DNA of 64,000 bases from CAWFPR01 sp963817635 (GCA_963817635.1 CAWFPR010000005.1:186001-250000); one strand, 5' to 3'; positions 35,095 to 45,160 are shown, counted from the stretch's first letter. Notes: a model not told the origin generated them from the letters alone. Numbers and translations are program-made.

Positions 35095-35328
35095 CCAGTC
35101 CTTCAGGCGCACGTATTCGGCGAAGGACACCAGCACGCGCAGCATCGGCGTCCCCATCAGCGCGAAGAGCCCCGCCTTCAGCAGCGTTGCCGCAAAGCCG
35201 CTGCCCGGCTCCACGAAGAACAGCACGAGCCCCACGAGCAGCAGGACGGCGCTGATCGTCACGCCGGTCACGAGCAGGCGGCCGAGGTGCTCCTCGAGGC
35301 GCGCGAGCGCGTCGTCTTCTCCGTTCAT
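35020..35328 (-). CDS. DUF1634 membrane protein
   Basis: A 102-residue protein with three predicted membrane helices: LLVTGVTISAVLLLVGLVLFF, LLKAGLFALMGTPMLRVLVS and WLFVTTTIVVLAVLATSVFL, each cited in part. DUF1634 genes are commonly found beside TauE/SafE transporters, as here, where the ATG overlaps the transporter stop by 4 nt. A helper subunit of the transporter is the likely role. Its 3' end overlaps the convergent GAF gene by 75 nt. Confidence 0.85.
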   Translation of the reverse strand: MNGEDDALARLEEHLGRLLVTGVTISAVLLLVGLVLFFVEPGSGFAATLLKAGLFALMGTPMLRVLVSFAEYVRLKDWLFVTTTIVVLAVLATSVFLALRGR

Positions 35329-36155
35329 ATGGCCTTCAGCAGATAGAGAGCCGACACGATCAGCAGGACCGCTGCCATCAGCAGCTTCAGCCAGCGGGCG
35401 CGCGTGCGTCCGGCGAAGTACAGGCCGGCACGCGATCCCGCCAGCACGCCGAGGACGGCGGCCGCCGCCAGCGGCGCCGCGATGTACCCGCGCGAGTAGA
35501 ACACCGGCGCCGACGACACGGCCGTCACGCCGATCATCAGCGCACTCGTCGCGGAGGCCGCGCGCATCGGCACGCCGCACCACGAATTCAGGACCGGCAC
35601 CTTCAGGATGCCACCGCCGATGCCGAGCAGGCCGGAGACGTTGCCGGCGACGAACGATGCCGCCAGGCCGACCGGCAGGCGCCGGACGCGGTAGACGATC
35701 TCGTGGCCGGTCTCGTCGATGAACCGGCCGCCGAGCAGCCCTGGATCGACCGAGGCATGAAGCACGTTGCGCCGATCGAGCCTGCCCAGCACGATGAAAG
35801 CGATCAAGGCCGTGACGACCGAGAACGTCACGTAGAGCTGGTGGACCGTCAGGTACTCGAGGGTCAGGGCCGCGGCGAGGCCGCCGGCCGCCGACGCTAC
35901 TTCCAGCAGCATGCCGAGCCGGAGGTTGATCAGGTTCTTGCCGGTGGTGCCCGCCGATACGGCGCTCGAGGTGGCGATCACCGTCATGAGGCTCGTGCCG
36001 ACGGATATCTCGTACGGCAGGCCAAGGCCGAGGTTGAGGAACGGGACGAGGAACACGCCGCCACCGATGCCGAGCAGGGCGCCCACGCAGCCGGCCACGG
36101 CTCCCGCCAGCATGACGACGAGCACGAGCGCGGGGGTAATCGACAGCAAATTCAA
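35325..36155 (-). CDS. TauE/SafE family sulfite/anion exporter
   Basis: About 276 residues with two TauE/SafE repeats, each carrying the glycine-rich motif: GALLGIGGGVFLVPFLN in the first and GLLGIGGGILKVPVLN in the second. About eight membrane helices are visible. The substrate is an anion, often sulfite or an organosulfonate, not determinable here. I start at TTG 36155 (NLLSITPALVLVV) because upstream codons are charged and lack a site; this start is uncertain. The gap 36156-36400 holds no gene that I can support, only a TGCTATGAT extended -10-like element near 36159-36167. Confidence 0.85.
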   Translation of the reverse strand: MNLLSITPALVLVVMLAGAVAGCVGALLGIGGGVFLVPFLNLGLGLPYEISVGTSLMTVIATSSAVSAGTTGKNLINLRLGMLLEVASAAGGLAAALTLEYLTVHQLYVTFSVVTALIAFIVLGRLDRRNVLHASVDPGLLGGRFIDETGHEIVYRVRRLPVGLAASFVAGNVSGLLGIGGGILKVPVLNSWCGVPMRAASATSALMIGVTAVSSAPVFYSRGYIAAPLAAAAVLGVLAGSRAGLYFAGRTRARWLKLLMAAVLLIVSALYLLKAI

Positions 36156-36400
36156 TGGTGCTATGATGCGCGCAGAATCGAGACGGAGAATGAATTCTAT
36201 CCCATGATGCGCCGGTTTTTCGACGAGGGTCTCGCCCGGACGTCGTTTCTCCTGTCCTGCGATCGCCCCGGACCGCGCAAAGCGAACGAGGCGGCCCTTC
36301 AACTGCCGCGTGTCGGCCTCGATGGCGTCGCCGGCTGCGTGGACAGCGGGGCTTGCGAATCGGGGCGCGATCAGGTAGGCGAGCGTCTCCGGATCACCAC

Positions 36401-38699
36401 ATGTCGCTGACCCCAGGCACCCGCCTCGCGCAGTACCAAATCCTCTCGCCGCTTGGCTCGGGAGGTATGGGCGAAGTCTACCGCGCGCGCGACATGCGGC
36501 TGGACCGCGAGGTCGCCATCAAGGTCATGGCGGACCACGTGGCCGCCGATCCGGACATGCGGCGGCGGTTCGAGACGGAGGCCAAGGCCGTCGCGGCGCT
36601 GTCGCACCCGGCGATCATGGCCATCCACGAGCTCGCGTTCGTCGGGGATACCCCGCTGGCCGTCATGGAACTGCTCGAGGGCGAGACGCTTCGCGAGCGG
36701 CTCCGCAGGGGATCGATGGCGTGGCGCGACGCGGTCCAGGTCGGCGCCGCGGTGGCCGAGGGCCTGGCGGCCGCGCACGCCAAAGGCGTGATCCATCGCG
36801 ACCTCAAGCCGGAGAACATCTTCGTCACCGCCGACGGCGCCGTGAAGGTGCTCGACTTCGGTCTCGCGCTCCAGCGTTTCAGCGCGGCGGATGAAACGCT
36901 GGGCCCAACGGCCACGCGCACGGCGGAGGGCGTCATCCTCGGCTCGTTCGGCTACATGTCGCCCGAGCAGGTGATGGGCGAGCGGGTGGACGGCCGGAGC
37001 GACATCTTCGCTCTGGGGTGCATCATCTACGAAATGCTCTGCGGCCAGCGGCTGTTCGCCGGGAGCACGCCGCAGGAAGTGCTCGCGAACCTGATGCACG
37101 ACAGCCTGCCGCAGCTGTCCGCCTTCGATCCGCTCGCGCCGTCCGAGCTGCGCGCGATCGTCTCGCGGTGCGTCGAGCGCGATCGCAGCCGGCGTTTCGA
37201 ATCGGCCGCAGACCTCGGCATGGCGTTGCGGTCGCTGCTCTCGGGCTCGGCGGCGGGGGCCTCGGGCCGCCGCGCGAAGCCGCGCGGGAAGTCGCTCGCC
37301 GTGCTGCCGTTCGTCAACGAGGGCGTCGATCCGTCGTTCGAATACCTCACGGACGGCATCACGGAGAGCATCATCAACAGCCTTTCGCAGCTGTCCGGGC
37401 TGAGGGTCGTCCCGCGGAGCCTCGTCTTCCGCTACAAAGGGCTGCAGGCGGATCCGGCCACGGTCGGGCTCGCCCTGAACGCGCGGACGATCCTGACCGG
37501 ACGGGTGGTGCAGCACGGTGACGTGCTGAGCATCCAGGCGGAACTCGTCGATACCGCCAACGAGTCGCAGCTCTGGGGTGAGCGGTTCCGGCAGAAGACG
37601 AACGACCTGGTCACGGTGCAGGAGGAAATCGCGTGGCAGATTTCCGAGGCGCTGCGCCTGAAGCTGACCGGCGCGCAGAAGAAGAAGCTGCGCCGGCGCG
37701 CCACGGTCAACGCCGAGGCCAACCAGGAATACCTGCGGGGCCGGCATCACTGGAACACGTGGACGCCCGATGCGTTCCGCCGGGCGCGCGAGCACTTCGA
37801 GCGGGCCATCGCCCACGACCCCTCGTACGCGGTGGCATACGCCGGACTCGGCGACGCCTACGGGGCGATGTCGGTACTACGGCCTGGTGGCCCCGGCCGA
37901 CGGCTTTCCGCGCGCCCGCGCGGCGGCGCTCCGCGCGGCGGAACTCGACCCGGAGATCGGCGATCCGCACGTCACGCTCGCGATCGAGCGGTTGTTCTGG
38001 GGCTGGGACTGGGCGGGAGCCGAGCAGCATCTCCTCGAGGCGCTGCGCCTCAGCCCGAAGCTCGCCCTGGCACACGCCGTCCGCGCGCTGTATCTGGGCA
38101 CCTGCGAGCGAAACGAGGAGGCCCTCACATCGGCGCTGACGGCGCGCAGTCTCGATCCGCTGTCACTGTTCGCGAACATGAGCGTGGCCTGGGCCTACCA
38201 CTTCGCCGCAAGGCACGAGGACTCGGCCCGCGAAGCGACCAAGACGCTGGAACTGGCGCCCGGATTCGAGGAAGCGGGCAACGTCCTCATCACCGCCTAC
38301 GAGGCGCTCGGACGCTACCGGGAGGCGGCCGGCATCATCCGGACGCAGCGATGCTGGGGCATCGCGTTCGACGCGGATGAACTAATCGAGGCCTTCGAAC
38401 GCGGCGGAAAGCGAGCCTACTGGGAGCGGCGGCTGGCGGCGATGGACGCCGTCGCGCCTGGCGCCCCGCCGACGATCCACTACCCGTACGCAATCGTGTG
38501 CCTGCACCTCGGCGATATCGATCGGGCGCTCGACCACGTCGAACAGATGATCGAGGCGCGCATCGGGGGGTGCGTGTTCATCGGATCCGACTATTGCCTG
38601 GCACCGCTGCGCGGCAACCCGCGATACGATGCGCTGGTCAGGCGGGTCGGGGTTCCCCTTCCGCATACGGCTTCAGCACCGCATACAGCGTTGAGATGA
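36401..38699 (+). CDS. Serine/threonine kinase with TolB-like and TPR regions (one frameshift near 37873)
   Basis: About 765 residues. The kinase domain has GSGGMGEVYRARD, VAIKVM, the catalytic loop HRDLKPENIF, DFGLAL and GYMSPEQVMGERVDGRSDIF, all intact. After about residue 300 comes a TolB-like N-terminal type region (LAVLPFVNEGVDPSFEYLTDG; ARTILTGRVV), then TPR-like helices to the end (AREHFERAIAHDPSYAVAYAG; ALDHVEQMIEARIG). There is no membrane segment, so it is probably cytosolic. The architecture is common in Acidobacteriota. The extra G is adjacent to a GTAC. Its 3' end overlaps panE, which runs the other way, by 62 nt. Confidence 0.92.
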
Positions 38700-39576
38700 T
38701 CGGCACCGGCACGCCGACGCGCGCCGCGCGGCGCACGACCGAACCGAGCAGCGCTTCCACCTCGATTTTCTTTCCCTGGGCGAGATCGATGAGCAGCGAC
38801 GATCGCATCGTGCCCGGAATGGCCTCGACGTAGGCCGGGATCTGGTCGACCCGGTCCGCCGCCACCTTCACGCCTTCGGCGCGCGCGAGTCGATCCACCT
38901 CCCGCGCCGCGTCGAGGAACTGCGCGCGCAGGAGGGGATCGCCCCAGACCGGACCGATCGGCAGGCGCGTCGCCCCGGTGAAGCCCGCCAGCGCCGCGAG
39001 GAAGATGAACTTCTCCCAGATCGGCACACGGCCATCCTCGACGGCCTGTGACTGGATGTCGGCCCCGGCCAGCGCCTCGTGGATCGCCTGCACCCGCGCG
39101 GTCATGCGCGGCAGGGGCCCGAACACTTCGCCGAACACGACGCGGCGGTGGGTGCCGGTCTGCTCGATCAGCCCCGGTCCGGCGAGCGCGGTCGCAATGT
39201 AGGTGGTGCCGCCGAGCACCGGCTCTTCGCCCACGAGGGCCGCGACCTCGTTCGTGCTGTCCACACCGTTCTGCAGGGTCAGGACGGTCGTCGCCGGTCC
39301 CACCATCGGCGCGATCATCGGCAGCGCCGTGGCATTGTCGTAGGCCTTCACCGCCACGATCACCACGTCGACGCGGCCCACCTGCGCCGTGTCCTGCTCG
39401 GCCGGCGCGCGCACGGTGAAATCACCGAGCGCCGGGCTCCGCACCTCGAGGCCGTGCTCGCGAATGGCCGCCAGGTGCGCCCCGCGCGCGATGAAAGTGA
39501 CGTCATGCCCCGCGCGCGCCAGCTTCGCCCCGTAGTACCCGCCAACCGCACCTGATCCGAGAATCGCGAACCTCAT
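38638..39576 (-). CDS. panE: 2-dehydropantoate 2-reductase
   Basis: Reduces ketopantoate to pantoate with NADPH in pantothenate and CoA synthesis; 312 residues. The Rossmann start is MRFAILGSGAVGGYYGAKLA. VDVVIVAVKAYDNATALP, LTLQNGVDSTNEV, the catalytic-region Lys in WEKFIFLAALAGFTG, and PGTMRSSLLIDLAQGKKIEVE complete the family pattern. It stands alone, with no other pantothenate genes nearby. Confidence 0.94.
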   Translation of the reverse strand: MRFAILGSGAVGGYYGAKLARAGHDVTFIARGAHLAAIREHGLEVRSPALGDFTVRAPAEQDTAQVGRVDVVIVAVKAYDNATALPMIAPMVGPATTVLTLQNGVDSTNEVAALVGEEPVLGGTTYIATALAGPGLIEQTGTHRRVVFGEVFGPLPRMTARVQAIHEALAGADIQSQAVEDGRVPIWEKFIFLAALAGFTGATRLPIGPVWGDPLLRAQFLDAAREVDRLARAEGVKVAADRVDQIPAYVEAIPGTMRSSLLIDLAQGKKIEVEALLGSVVRRAARVGVPVPIISTLYAVLKPYAEGEPRPA

Positions 39577-39651
39577 ACGACGCCGTCACTCTCCATGGAT
39601 GGCTGCAGCTTCCGCCTCCGAGTTATTCTCCGCCGCGATGGGCAGGGCGCA

Positions 39652-41058
39652 TCACCTTTGGCGCCAGGACCAGTACACCGGCAGCCCCAGGGCCAGGAGT
39701 CCCAGGCCGGCAATGGACTCCACCGGCCGCTCGATCAGTGTATTCAGGACGAAGGCGGTTGAGCCCGCGATGAAGATCAGCGGCACGACCGGGTAACCCC
39801 ACGTGCGGTAGGGACGCGGCCGATCGGGCATCGTCCGGCGGAGCCGGAACAGCGCGAGCCCGGCGGCAACGCTGAACAGGATCGACGCGAACATCACGTA
39901 CGTGAAGAGCTGTTCGTAGGTGCCGGACAAGGCGAGGATGGTCGACCAGACCGTCAGGGCGATGATGGCGAGATGCGGCGTCCGATAGCGCTCGTGCACG
40001 CGCCGCGCCGCCGGCAGGAAGACCCCGTCGGACGCCATGGCGAAAAGCAGGCGCGACCCGGCGAGAATCGCGGCGGCATTGCACCCGAACGTCGAGACGA
40101 CAACGGTCAGGGCCACGAAGGTCGCGCCCCGGGGTCCGACGAGCGCCGTCGCCGCCCGCTCGGCGATGCGCGTCACGCCGCGCATCTCGTCGATGCTCAG
40201 CGCAAAGAAATACGCGACGTTCACCGCCAGATAGATGGACGTCAGCGAGAGGATCCCCAGGATCAGCGCGCGTGGCACGTTGCGCTGCGGGTTCTCGATC
40301 TCGCCGGCGGCGTAGGTGATGAAGTACCACGCTTCGTACGTCCACAGCACCGCGATCATCGCGACGCCGAACGACGCGACCGGACGCGCCAGATCCGGCG
40401 GAACGATCGGCGACAGCACAGGGTGCACGCGCCACGCGAAGAGCGCCATGATCGGGAGCGCCGCCAGGCCGCAGACCTTCGCGGCGGTGAACAAGGCATT
40501 GACCATGTTCCCCGTCCGCACGCCCACGTAGTTCACGGCCCCCAGCGCGAGGATCGAGAGGGCCGCCACCACCTGCCCCGCCGAAACCGTCATCGTCTCC
40601 CAGGGCGTGGACACGCTGAAGAGGATGAGCTGTGGAGAGGCGGCGGGGATGAAGTAGCTGAGGTACTCGGCAAAACCGACGGCGACCGCCGCAATGCCGC
40701 CGCTGATCACGACGAACAGCGCGGCCCAGCCGTAGAGAAACGCGGGGAGCGGCCCATAGGCCTGGCGCAGGAACACGTACACGCCGCCCGAGCGCGGGAA
40801 CATCGCGCCCATCTCCGCGTACGTCAGCCCTCCGGCGATCGCGAGGACACCGCCCAGCGCCCACGCGCCGAGCAGCAGCGGCACCGACGGGATCACCGCC
40901 GCCATGCCGCCGGTCGTCAGGAAGATGCCCGATCCGATGACACTGCCGACGACGAACAGGATGGCCGATCCGAGTCCGATTGCGCGGACAAGCCCCTCGT
41001 CCTCGAGAGGTGCGGCAACGACGGGAGGTGACGGATTCACGGCGGCACTGTACACCAT
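39652..41058 (-). CDS. APC-family amino acid permease
   Basis: A 468-residue transporter with about 12 membrane helices. The helix-1 signature is FVVGSVIGSGIFLTTGG. PRSGGVYVFLRQAYGPLPAF follows, and LWTYEAWYFITYAAGEIENPQ carries the conserved APC loop. It fits the LAT-like branch of the superfamily; the substrate is unknown. I use the ATG at 41058, since the 34 extra upstream residues of the long frame overlap the divergent promoter area. Confidence 0.9.
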   Translation of the reverse strand: MVYSAAVNPSPPVVAAPLEDEGLVRAIGLGSAILFVVGSVIGSGIFLTTGGMAAVIPSVPLLLGAWALGGVLAIAGGLTYAEMGAMFPRSGGVYVFLRQAYGPLPAFLYGWAALFVVISGGIAAVAVGFAEYLSYFIPAASPQLILFSVSTPWETMTVSAGQVVAALSILALGAVNYVGVRTGNMVNALFTAAKVCGLAALPIMALFAWRVHPVLSPIVPPDLARPVASFGVAMIAVLWTYEAWYFITYAAGEIENPQRNVPRALILGILSLTSIYLAVNVAYFFALSIDEMRGVTRIAERAATALVGPRGATFVALTVVVSTFGCNAAAILAGSRLLFAMASDGVFLPAARRVHERYRTPHLAIIALTVWSTILALSGTYEQLFTYVMFASILFSVAAGLALFRLRRTMPDRPRPYRTWGYPVVPLIFIAGSTAFVLNTLIERPVESIAGLGLLALGLPVYWSWRQR

Positions 41059-41076
41059 CGGCGCCTGGTCTCCGCG

Positions 41077-41085
41077 TGCTAGAAT
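41077..41085 (+). promoter_or_regulatory. Extended -10 promoter (TGCTAGAAT)
   Basis: TG-C-TAGAAT is a strong extended -10 element between the divergent permease (start 41058) and amidohydrolase (start 41172) genes. Transcription would begin near 41092 toward the amidohydrolase. Confidence 0.45.
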
Positions 41086-41171
41086 GCCGCATTCGGGGGA
41101 TTTCGAGCCGCTCGCGCGCGCGCAATCCAGCCTGAAGAACCGGGCGGTCTGGTCCGCCACGCCCCGGAGGT

Positions 41172-42887
41172 ATGATGGCCGCCCGCCTCACGACCTACCT
41201 TGTCGTCGCCATTGTGGCCTCCACGCTCATCGCTGGGCTCATGGTCGGCGCACAGCGCGACGACAGCGACGGGCCGGTCGATCTCATTGTCTACAACGGC
41301 GTCGTCTACACGGCGGATGGGTCCGGCGCCAAGGCGGAGGCTGTCGCGATTCGCGGGAACCAGATTCTCCGTGTCGGCAGCGATCGCGAGATCAACCGCC
41401 TGCGCCGTCCGCAGACAACCATCATCGACGCACACGGCGCGGCGGTCCTGCCCGGGTTCGACGACGCCGGCGTGCAGTTCATCGAAGGCGGCCTGGCGCT
41501 CGATCAAATCGACCTGACGGGCGCCGCGACAATCGACGAAATCCAGGCGCGGGTGCGGACGTGGGGCGAGTCGAACCCGGATCGGCCCTGGGTGCTCGGA
41601 CACGGCTGGAGTCCCGAGGCGCTCGTCGGCGCGCTACCGACGCGCCAGGCGCTCGACGCGGCCGTGGAAAGCCGCCCGGTCGTGCTGATGTCGATCGATG
41701 GACACGCGGCCTGGGCCAACACGAGGGCTCTGGCGCTGGCCGGGATCGCCAGGCACACCCTGAACCCGCCCGGCGGCACCATCGCACGAGACCCGCGCAC
41801 CCGCGACGCGACCGGTCTGCTGCTGGAAGGGGCGACAGGGCTGGTGACGCGGCTGCTTCCTGCCGCAACGTCCGCGGATCGGACGCGCGCGCTGCGCGCG
41901 GCAATCCAGGAGGCTCACCGCAACGGGGTCACCAGCGTCCAGCATCTCGATGCGTCGATCGCGGACCTCCAGCTCTACGACGAAGCCAGACGCGCCGGCG
42001 ACCTCGACGTGCGCGTGTACTCGGCGCTGGCGCTGGATCGAATCGACCACGACGGCACGCTCGAGCGGCTCGGCGCCCTGTCGAGCAAGTACCCGGACGA
42101 CCCGCTCTTCAAGACCGGAGCGGTGTCGGTGGCGCTTGACGGGAGCCTCGCGTCGAGGCGCGCCGCGCTCCTGCAGCCGTATGCGGGGACCGACATCGCG
42201 GGCGACACGATGGTTCCGCCCGACGCGCTGAACCGCGCGGTTCGCATCCTCGACGCGCAGGGATGGCAGGTGATCGTGCACACGGCCGGCGATCGCGCCG
42301 TCTCGATGGCACTCGACGCGTTCGATCACGCCGCCAGGTCCAATCCAAAGGTCGCACGCGGCCGCCGCCATCGCACCGACGGCATGGTGCTCGCCGATCC
42401 GGCCGACATCGCGCGCTTCCGGAAGCTGGGCGCGATCGCCTCGCCGCTCCCCTTGCCGCTCTCGATGCCCGAGGCGTGGACGCGGCTGCTCGGGACCGAA
42501 CGCGCCGCAGCCGCGCTCCCGGTTCGCGATCTGCTCGCGGCACGCGCGCGCGTGACATTCGAGAGTGGATGGCCGGCCGGGCCGCTCAACCCGATGGAAA
42601 CACTGCACGCCGCGGTGAATCGCGACGCCGGCGCCGATTCCGCGCCTGTGCGCGCGTCGGCCATCACGCTCGAACGGGCGATTGACGCCTGCACGAGCGG
42701 CGCCGCGTACGCGTCGTTCGACGAGCAGCGCAAGGGCATCATCGAGGCCGGCATGCTGGCCGACCTCGTGGTGCTGTCGAACGACATCTTCTCCGCCCCC
42801 CCGTCCCGGCTCCGCGCCGCGTCCGTCGCCGTCACGATCTTCGACGGGCGCATCGTCTATCGCAAGGGCGCCAGAACGACCAACTGA
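41172..42887 (+). CDS. Amidohydrolase family 3 (YtcJ-like) protein lacking metal ligands
   Basis: A 571-residue exported protein with an N-terminal hydrophobic signal (TYLVVAIVASTLIAGLMVG). The overall sequence follows the YtcJ/AmiH3 plan: DLIVYNGVVYTADG, DAHGAAVLPGF, IVHTAGDRAVSMALDAF, and the C-terminal LADLVVLSNDIF. The metal site is altered: the usual PGFIDSHVH reads PGFDDAGVQ, the RIEHAQ block reads RRHRTDG, and the SDWP aspartate reads SGWP. It is probably not a hydrolase, and may be a binding or structural relative. GGAGG precedes two adjacent ATGs (41172, 41175). Confidence 0.8.
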   Translation: MMAARLTTYLVVAIVASTLIAGLMVGAQRDDSDGPVDLIVYNGVVYTADGSGAKAEAVAIRGNQILRVGSDREINRLRRPQTTIIDAHGAAVLPGFDDAGVQFIEGGLALDQIDLTGAATIDEIQARVRTWGESNPDRPWVLGHGWSPEALVGALPTRQALDAAVESRPVVLMSIDGHAAWANTRALALAGIARHTLNPPGGTIARDPRTRDATGLLLEGATGLVTRLLPAATSADRTRALRAAIQEAHRNGVTSVQHLDASIADLQLYDEARRAGDLDVRVYSALALDRIDHDGTLERLGALSSKYPDDPLFKTGAVSVALDGSLASRRAALLQPYAGTDIAGDTMVPPDALNRAVRILDAQGWQVIVHTAGDRAVSMALDAFDHAARSNPKVARGRRHRTDGMVLADPADIARFRKLGAIASPLPLPLSMPEAWTRLLGTERAAAALPVRDLLAARARVTFESGWPAGPLNPMETLHAAVNRDAGADSAPVRASAITLERAIDACTSGAAYASFDEQRKGIIEAGMLADLVVLSNDIFSAPPSRLRAASVAVTIFDGRIVYRKGARTTN

Positions 42888-42926
42888 TCAACCCCAGGCC
42901 ACGGCGATGATTCGCGGGCCGGACGC

Positions 42927-44288
42927 CTACTTCAGGATCACCTCGACCCTGTACTGGCCGTCCTCGGCGGCCCTCAGCAGCGCGATGCGCGCGGGCTGCC
43001 CGACCGCGATCGTGGCCTCGGTCACCGCCTTCGAGTCCGGCAGCCTGACGAGCGTCCCTTCGGTGTAGCCGGTATCCGGCACGGCGATCAGACCCGTCGC
43101 GTCGATGGTCCGCAGGCCGCTCGACGTGCGCAGGTCGCCCATGTCGTCGATGTTCGTGACGATCTGAATCTCCCTCGCGCCGTTGACGGTTCGCACGCGG
43201 CGGTTCGCCACGACGCCGATGTCCGCGGTGTAGGGCGCCACTCCCTCGCCGTTGATGACGGTGGCGTTCCGGACGAGCACGTAGAACATGCCGGACTCGT
43301 TCACGGGCAGCGATTCGTAGCGCTTCGGGTCGGCCTTGTCCACGCTGCCGCTCGCGAGCGCGTCGAGGGCCGAGAGAATCGCGACGAAGTTGAGCCGCAC
43401 GAGCTGCGGATCCGGCTCGGCCGACGGCCAGGGTCCCGTCTCGATGAGCACGACCGGCGTCCCCCACAGCGTCAGGTTGTCTCCGAACGCCCGCACTTCG
43501 AACTCATCGTCGTAGCGCCCAATCTGACCGGACGCGAACGGCTCGAGTGAGTCACGAATCACCGCGCACAGCTTCTTCGTCAGCGTCCGTCCGGGACTCA
43601 TCGAGCGCTTCTCGTCGAAGGCGACCGACAACAGCGAGATTGACGCGGGCCTGGGCGGGGTGCCGACCGAGGTGCGCCAGTTCTGGTTGTGCAGGTTGAA
43701 GCCGACTTTCGGCTCGAGGCGATCGCGCAGCGCCTTCAGGATCCGCCCCTCCGGGGTCTGGAGGCGCAGCGCGTCGCGGTTGATGTCGATGCTCTGGGCG
43801 TTGCGCCGCTGGAACCGCTCGGCCCCGTCCGGATTCAGCATCGGCACGACATGGAGACTGAGCTGCGACAGGATGCGCCGCGCCATCACGTCGTCGCGGT
43901 GGCGCACGAGAAAGTCGAAGACGTCGAAGAGCGCGGCCGTTGCCGTCGGCTCGTCGCCGTGCATCTGCGACCACAGCATGACGCCGGTCGGACCATTGCC
44001 CGCATGGACGTAGTTGATCGAACGCCCCTCGACGGATTCACCGATCCGCTCCAGCGTGAACAGGTCGGGCGACGCCGCCACGATCGCGTCGAGGCGCCGG
44101 ACGACTTCCGCATGATCCAGCAACTGAGGCAGCGCCGGAGAAATGTGCTCGGCGTCCCAGATCCGTCCGAGCTCCTGCGGCGAGAGGGAACCTCCAGTCC
44201 GCTGCTGAGCGACGGGAACGGCCGACGAGAGCGTGAGGAGAACAGCGAAGGCGGTAAGCCGGCGGACGGGTGGGAACTTGAGATGCAT
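42927..44288 (-). CDS. Secreted M14-family zinc carboxypeptidase
   Basis: A 453-residue exported metallopeptidase. The signal peptide (RRLTAFAVLLTLSSAVPVAQ) is followed by the M14 domain: zinc ligands in MLWSQMHGDEPTA (H-x-x-E), substrate-binding NPDGAERFQRRNAQSIDINRD, the third ligand His in GFNLHNQNW, and the catalytic Glu in VVLIETGPWP. The last 130 residues form an extra beta-rich domain. I chose the ATG at 44288; a 16-residue longer frame runs through the repeat element at 44289-44316. A free amino acid product would fit the neighbouring permeases. Confidence 0.88.
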   Translation of the reverse strand: MHLKFPPVRRLTAFAVLLTLSSAVPVAQQRTGGSLSPQELGRIWDAEHISPALPQLLDHAEVVRRLDAIVAASPDLFTLERIGESVEGRSINYVHAGNGPTGVMLWSQMHGDEPTATAALFDVFDFLVRHRDDVMARRILSQLSLHVVPMLNPDGAERFQRRNAQSIDINRDALRLQTPEGRILKALRDRLEPKVGFNLHNQNWRTSVGTPPRPASISLLSVAFDEKRSMSPGRTLTKKLCAVIRDSLEPFASGQIGRYDDEFEVRAFGDNLTLWGTPVVLIETGPWPSAEPDPQLVRLNFVAILSALDALASGSVDKADPKRYESLPVNESGMFYVLVRNATVINGEGVAPYTADIGVVANRRVRTVNGAREIQIVTNIDDMGDLRTSSGLRTIDATGLIAVPDTGYTEGTLVRLPDSKAVTEATIAVGQPARIALLRAAEDGQYRVEVILK

Positions 44289-44316
44289 GAACCACAGATT
44301 ACACGGATTACACTGA
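44289..44316 (+). repeat. Dispersed ACCACAGATTACACGGATTACAC-type element
   Basis: The core GATTACACGGATTACAC sits directly before the M14 peptidase start codon. Related ACGGAT-rich blocks are a familiar dispersed repeat in bacterial genomes, and a diverged copy lies inside the helicase gene at 25716-25806. As placed, it replaces the ribosome-binding region of the peptidase. Confidence 0.5.
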
Positions 44317-44395
44317 CTGGGAGATGGCGTGCCCACGAATCCGGCGTGGACGCCGAGCGGGGCGGAGAGCGGACAGCGGACAGCGGACAGCGGAG

Positions 44396-45157
44396 ATGGA
44401 CAAAAACCCCCTCGCGGTGCCGGCGCTCACCGGCCTCGACGCCGCGACCCAGGCGCTCGCGGCGCTCATCTACCTTTCGATTGGCGTCGCCGCGCTGCTG
44501 CGGGCGCCGAACGACGTCAGGACACGCGTGTTTTTCGCGTTCGCGGTCGCCAACGCCGCCGCCTTCGCGATTCCGGCACTGCTCTGGTGGAAAGGCGTCA
44601 CCGATCCGGCCGCGACGCCGCGCGCCGCGACGGCGCTGGTGATGGCCGGCCTCGGCGCCGCGGCGCTGCTGCTGTTTCATTTCACGCAGGTGTTCCCGCG
44701 GCGGCGGCCGTGGCTCCGGTCGTCGGGCATCCAGATGGCGGCCGGCTACGTGCTCGTGCCTGTCGTCATCGTCGGACTGGTGGTGTTCTTCCCGGCTAAC
44801 CCGGCCGAGATCCCGACGGGGTACATCCTCGGCTTCCTGATTTTCGGGTTTCCCCTGCTGGTGCTGCTCGCCGTCGTGCTGCCGGTGACCGCGATCGTCT
44901 CGCTCGTGCGGAGCTACCGCGAGGCCGGGCAGCCGGAACTCGAGCGCGCCCGCACCCCGGTGGCGATGATTCTCGTCGGCCAGCTCGCCGGCGGCGCACT
45001 GGCTCTCGTGTTCGCGCCGGCGCTGACCACCGTGGCGCCCAACAGCCTGGCGCTCTCGGCGCTCACCCTCGTCTTGTGGGCGCTCGGCCTGCTGACACCG
45101 ATCGCCTTCGCGGCAGCGGTGTGGAAGTACGACGTGCTGGCGATCACCGCGGACTGA
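44396..45157 (+). CDS. Predicted multi-pass membrane protein
   Basis: 253 residues with about seven hydrophobic helices (ALAALIYLSIGVAALL; VFFAFAVANAAAFAIPALLWW; GYVLVPVVIVGLVVFF; GFPLLVLLAVVLPVTAIVSL). The layout is reminiscent of 7TM sensor input modules of the histidine-kinase N-terminal type, but no signalling domain follows. Three GCGGACA repeats lie just upstream, and GGAG abuts the ATG. I do not recognise a family. It converges on the phosphatase gene with a 3-nt gap. Confidence 0.6.
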   Translation: MDKNPLAVPALTGLDAATQALAALIYLSIGVAALLRAPNDVRTRVFFAFAVANAAAFAIPALLWWKGVTDPAATPRAATALVMAGLGAAALLLFHFTQVFPRRRPWLRSSGIQMAAGYVLVPVVIVGLVVFFPANPAEIPTGYILGFLIFGFPLLVLLAVVLPVTAIVSLVRSYREAGQPELERARTPVAMILVGQLAGGALALVFAPALTTVAPNSLALSALTLVLWALGLLTPIAFAAAVWKYDVLAITAD

Positions 45158-45160
45158 TGC

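Noticed and set aside
44367..44395. Three GCGGACA units as a regulatory operator
   Set aside because: A short direct repeat just before a start codon, with no symmetry or nearby regulator. It is better seen as local slippage.
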